17,462 nucleotides of DNA from contig JADGFH010000036.1 of assembly GCA_016743925.1 (NCBI GenBank), positions 1 to 17,462 on the forward strand, read 5' to 3'. The translations under genes and the position numbers were made by a program. Positions 14,749 through 17,462 of this stretch are shown piece by piece. The notes beneath the pieces are model-generated. The model worked only from the letters and a program-made list of their open reading frames with translations, searched no databases and was not told the origin of the DNA. Positions within the stretch are counted from its first letter, which is position 1; every line of letters starts with the position of its first letter. Origin of the DNA: Labilibaculum sp. (lineage in GTDB: Bacteria; Bacteroidota; Bacteroidia; Bacteroidales; Marinifilaceae).

Positions 14749-17462
14749 TCAAATTTTATATTCAGGTAATTTTATAAAAAAAGTACTGCCTGTTCCCACT
14801 ATAGATTCAACATTAACAGATCCGCCAAGCATAGTTACTGCTTTTTCAACGTTAGCAAGCCCTATTCCTGTTCCTGGGTACTTATCTTCGCCATGCAGAC
14901 GTTGAAAAACATTAAATATTTTTTTCCAATGTTCTTGGGGAATACCAATTCCATTATCGGAAATTCTAATAAGATAGCCTTGATTAGTTTCCTCAAAACC
15001 AATTGTGATTTCTAATTTAGTATCTGTTCGACGATAATTAATTGCATTATCAATCAAGTTAGTGAAAATCTGTCGTATAAGCGTTTCATCACTATGTATA
15101 TGAGGCAATTTTTGAGGTATGATCAGTTTCCCATTAACATCTTTTAATTGCTTTTCAAAATCGGAATATATACCATCAAGAATTTTTTCAAATGAAATGG
15201 AATGTATTTCTAATGATTTCCGCCCAAGTCGGGAATAACTCAATAAATCGTTGATTAATTGCTCCATGCGAATACTCGATTCAACAATGTAACCCATGTA
15301 TTGTGATCCTTCTTCGTTAAGTGAACTATTATGACGCTTGGCGAGGATTTGGGAAAAGCCGTAGATAGCGCGAAGTGGTGCACGCAAATCATGTGAGATG
15401 GAATATGAAAACGATTCGAGTTCTTTGTTGGCATCTGTAAGTTGGGCTGTTCTTTCCTTTACACGTTGTTCTAGTTCGTTAAAAAGTTTTGCATTTTCAA
15501 TGGCAAGTGATATTTGTGCCGATAAGGATTCTAATAATTTTATACTCCGTTCTGAAGGTTTCTTTTGGGTACGTGTAAAAACACATAAAACTCCTAGGCA
15601 TTTATCTTTTGAAATAAATGGATAAGAGGCATGAAAGTTAATTTTATCACCAGACAAAACTTTATGTACTGAATGTTTTGAGATAGTTTTCTGATCGAAA
15701 AGAACGGAGGAACAATGATCTTTAGAACAATTTCTGCAGAGACATTCACCTACTTTAATTAATTTATTCTTGTTAGTAATCAGTGATTTGTTTGTTACTT
15801 CTCTTTGGGCAACTAATTTTAGTGTATTATCTGATTCAGAAAGGCAGATTGACCCTCCTTCTAAGTCAACTATTTGAAGTGCTTCATCTAAAATTTTATT
15901 GAGTAATACTTGCAAATCAGAGGTGCTGGTACTTGTAACGATTACTCTATTAATTGTTTTAAGTTCATCATTTGTGGTTCTAATTTCTTCTTCAGCAAGT
16001 TTGCGCTCAGTAATGTCATTAAGAATGCCTAAGACATTATTATCAGGTAAAATGGCTCCCATTAAATCACCAAAAAAAACGGAATTGTCTTTACGTTTGA
16101 ATTCCCACTCACGATTATATTGAACTTTTGATTTCACCTCTTCAAACTCAGGATTAATTCGACCCTTATCCGATTCCACAACAATATCAGAGATATGCTT
16201 TCCTTTTAATTCTTCTTGAGTATAACCGAGCATTGAAGTTCCTTTTTGATTTACTTCTATATAATTTCCATCGGGATTGGTTATAAAAATGCCGTAAGGT
16301 GCATGTTCAAATAATGTTCGGAAATGCTCTTCGCTTGTGCGAAGAGCCTTCTCAACCTGTTTGCTTGTTGTGATATCTTCAACGCTTGACCAAATTAATT
16401 TTTCACTCTTTCTTTCAATAGTCAATCCTTGTAAACGTACCGGAACCAAATGTCCATCTTTATGAATGTATTCTTTTTCATAAGGTCCGTAAAAACCATG
16501 TTTTTTTAATGATTCAATCTGTAATTGTTCCTGTTTTGCAAACTTTTCAGGTGTAATTTCCCAATAAGAAAGTTGTTTGCATTCTTCAATTGATCGTCCT
16601 ATAATCTTAGCAAATGCAGGATTTATATCGACTAATAATCCATCCACTTTTGTGACCGCAAGACCTATCGCCGATTGATCAAAAAGTTTGCGATTATATG
16701 TTTCACTTTCAGCAAGAGCTTCTTCAAATTTTTTACGTTCCGTAATATCCTGAACAACACCCATTAGCCTTAAAGGTTTACCCTTAGCATCTCTTTCAAG
16801 TTCAGCTACTGCCGATACGATTTTTTGCGATGAACCATCAGCAGGCATTATTGAGAATTCGATGTTGTAATTTTTATCCTTTTCAATTAAATCAATAGTC
16901 GCTTGTCTTAAAACATCAACATTGTTGATACATTTTGTAATTAAATGCTTTGACAATTCTCCAGGCACAGGTTCAAACCCATATATTCTTTTTGCTTCCC
17001 CAGAAGCCCAAACAATATTGCTTCCAATTTCCTGTTGCCAATACCCAAAGTGCCCAATTTCCTGCCCTTTTTTTAGGCGAGCTTCATTTATTCTAATTTT
17101 CTCTTCTGCTTTCTTACTTTTTGTGATATCATGGAAAAAAATTGACAGTCCCTTTTTAGATGGATAAATACGGTTTTCGAACCAAAGATCGTAAGGTTCA
17201 TAATATTCTTCTAGGTATTGAACCTCTTGCGTTTCAATAGCTTTCTGATAGGCGTGGTAAAATACTTGCCCAACACCTTCGGGAAATTCAGTCCAAATAT
17301 GTTTGCCTATTATTTCGTCAGTATTTCGATTAAATATTTCACCAGCTTTTTTATTCATATAAGTATAACACCAATTGTTATCAAGGGACACAAAAGCATC
17401 ACTTATACTTTCTAAAATATCAGTTAGATTATATGGTATTTCTTGTCCTTCGGGAAATTTAG
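14749..17462 (-). CDS. Multi-PAS/GAF sensor histidine kinase, N-terminus beyond window
   Basis: The frame is open to the right edge. A GTG at 17391 is only an internal valine: the 23 codons upstream (including ESISDAFVSLDNNW across it) are typical PAS sequence, so the true start lies outside the window. Numbering from that GTG, domains are the first PAS (to ~95), PAS_3-type (~105-225), PAS (~230-350), PAS (~355-475), GAF (~490-635), a coiled linker (ELEQRVKERTAQL), HisKA with His667 in SISHDLRAPLRAI (codon 15391-15393), and HATPase_c with NLIDNAINY, SDNGIGIP and GTGIGL. No membrane segment is visible in the part seen. The GAF region contains a cysteine cluster C-x-C-x2-C-x4-C (Cys550, 552, 555, 560). 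It is the first visible gene of the operon with the response regulator (7 bp downstream) and the receiver-kinase. The signals sensed are unknown. Confidence 0.93.
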   Translation of the reverse strand, partial: KFPEGQEIPYNLTDILESISDAFVSLDNNWCYTYMNKKAGEIFNRNTDEIIGKHIWTEFPEGVGQVFYHAYQKAIETQEVQYLEEYYEPYDLWFENRIYPSKKGLSIFFHDITKSKKAEEKIRINEARLKKGQEIGHFGYWQQEIGSNIVWASGEAKRIYGFEPVPGELSKHLITKCINNVDVLRQATIDLIEKDKNYNIEFSIMPADGSSQKIVSAVAELERDAKGKPLRLMGVVQDITERKKFEEALAESETYNRKLFDQSAIGLAVTKVDGLLVDINPAFAKIIGRSIEECKQLSYWEITPEKFAKQEQLQIESLKKHGFYGPYEKEYIHKDGHLVPVRLQGLTIERKSEKLIWSSVEDITTSKQVEKALRTSEEHFRTLFEHAPYGIFITNPDGNYIEVNQKGTSMLGYTQEELKGKHISDIVVESDKGRINPEFEEVKSKVQYNREWEFKRKDNSVFFGDLMGAILPDNNVLGILNDITERKLAEEEIRTTNDELKTINRVIVTSTSTSDLQVLLNKILDEALQIVDLEGGSICLSESDNTLKLVAQREVTNKSLITNKNKLIKVGECLCRNCSKDHCSSVLFDQKTISKHSVHKVLSGDKINFHASYPFISKDKCLGVLCVFTRTQKKPSERSIKLLESLSAQISLAIENAKLFNELEQRVKERTAQLTDANKELESFSYSISHDLRAPLRAIYGFSQILAKRHNSSLNEEGSQYMGYIVESSIRMEQLINDLLSYSRLGRKSLEIHSISFEKILDGIYSDFEKQLKDVNGKLIIPQKLPHIHSDETLIRQIFTNLIDNAINYRRTDTKLEITIGFEETNQGYLIRISDNGIGIPQEHWKKIFNVFQRLHGEDKYPGTGIGLANVEKAVTMLGGSVNVESIVGTGSTFFIKLPEYKI

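Noticed and set aside
17389..17391. GTG as start of the large kinase
   Set aside because: Reading upstream in frame to 17462 continues a typical PAS domain start with no stop, so the gene extends past the window.

Overview
The window looks like the chromosome of an AT-rich, probably marine or sediment member of the Bacteroidota (Marinilabiliales-like; the genus cannot be fixed from sequence alone). Support comes from a Bacteroidota-type -7 promoter box (TAnnTTTG), A-rich leaders with few Shine-Dalgarno sites, exported proteins whose signal peptides end in SQ or AQQ, a Bacteroidota-style Crp/Fnr regulator, and many PAS-rich histidine kinases. No tRNA, rRNA, CRISPR array, transposase, integrase or phage gene was seen.

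Layout. (1) 11-1765, minus: a membrane PAS histidine kinase with no partner regulator beside it. (2) 2011-3408, minus: a two-gene unit encoding a DUF6268-like outer-membrane protein followed by a small DUF4405-like membrane protein, closed by a clear intrinsic terminator at 1966-1988. (3) 3523-4086, minus: a Crp/Fnr-family regulator. (4) 4304-12055, plus: six co-directional genes encoding a flavodoxin-fold NAD(P)H oxidoreductase, a membrane class III nucleotide cyclase, a small HMA-like protein, and a complete tripartite RND efflux pump (TolC-type channel, lipoprotein adaptor, inner-membrane permease). (5) 12341-17462, minus: a sensory operon of a multi-PAS/GAF histidine kinase (cut by the right edge), a single-domain response regulator, and a receiver-PAS-PAS histidine kinase.

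The most informative signal is regulatory. A perfect 14-bp palindrome, TTGACGAAAGTCAA, occurs twice, once upstream of each transcription unit flanking the Crp/Fnr gene (3471-3484 facing the DUF6268 gene, 4224-4237 facing the oxidoreductase/efflux genes). It resembles an FNR site (TTGATnnnnATCAA). Both copies lie 22-23 bp upstream of a -7 box, which puts their centres near -41 (class II activator geometry). The regulator's recognition helix carries the FNR-like E-x-x-S-R pattern. I infer that this protein switches on both units, linking an envelope protein pair with a redox enzyme, a cyclase and an efflux pump in one local regulon. The inducing signal is unknown.

Other points worth a look are a terminator-like hairpin plus T8 run inside the TolC-type gene, a four-cysteine cluster in the GAF region of the large kinase, a cyclase with non-standard substrate-selecting residues, and a 62-bp direct repeat encoding the PAS linkers of the receiver-kinase.
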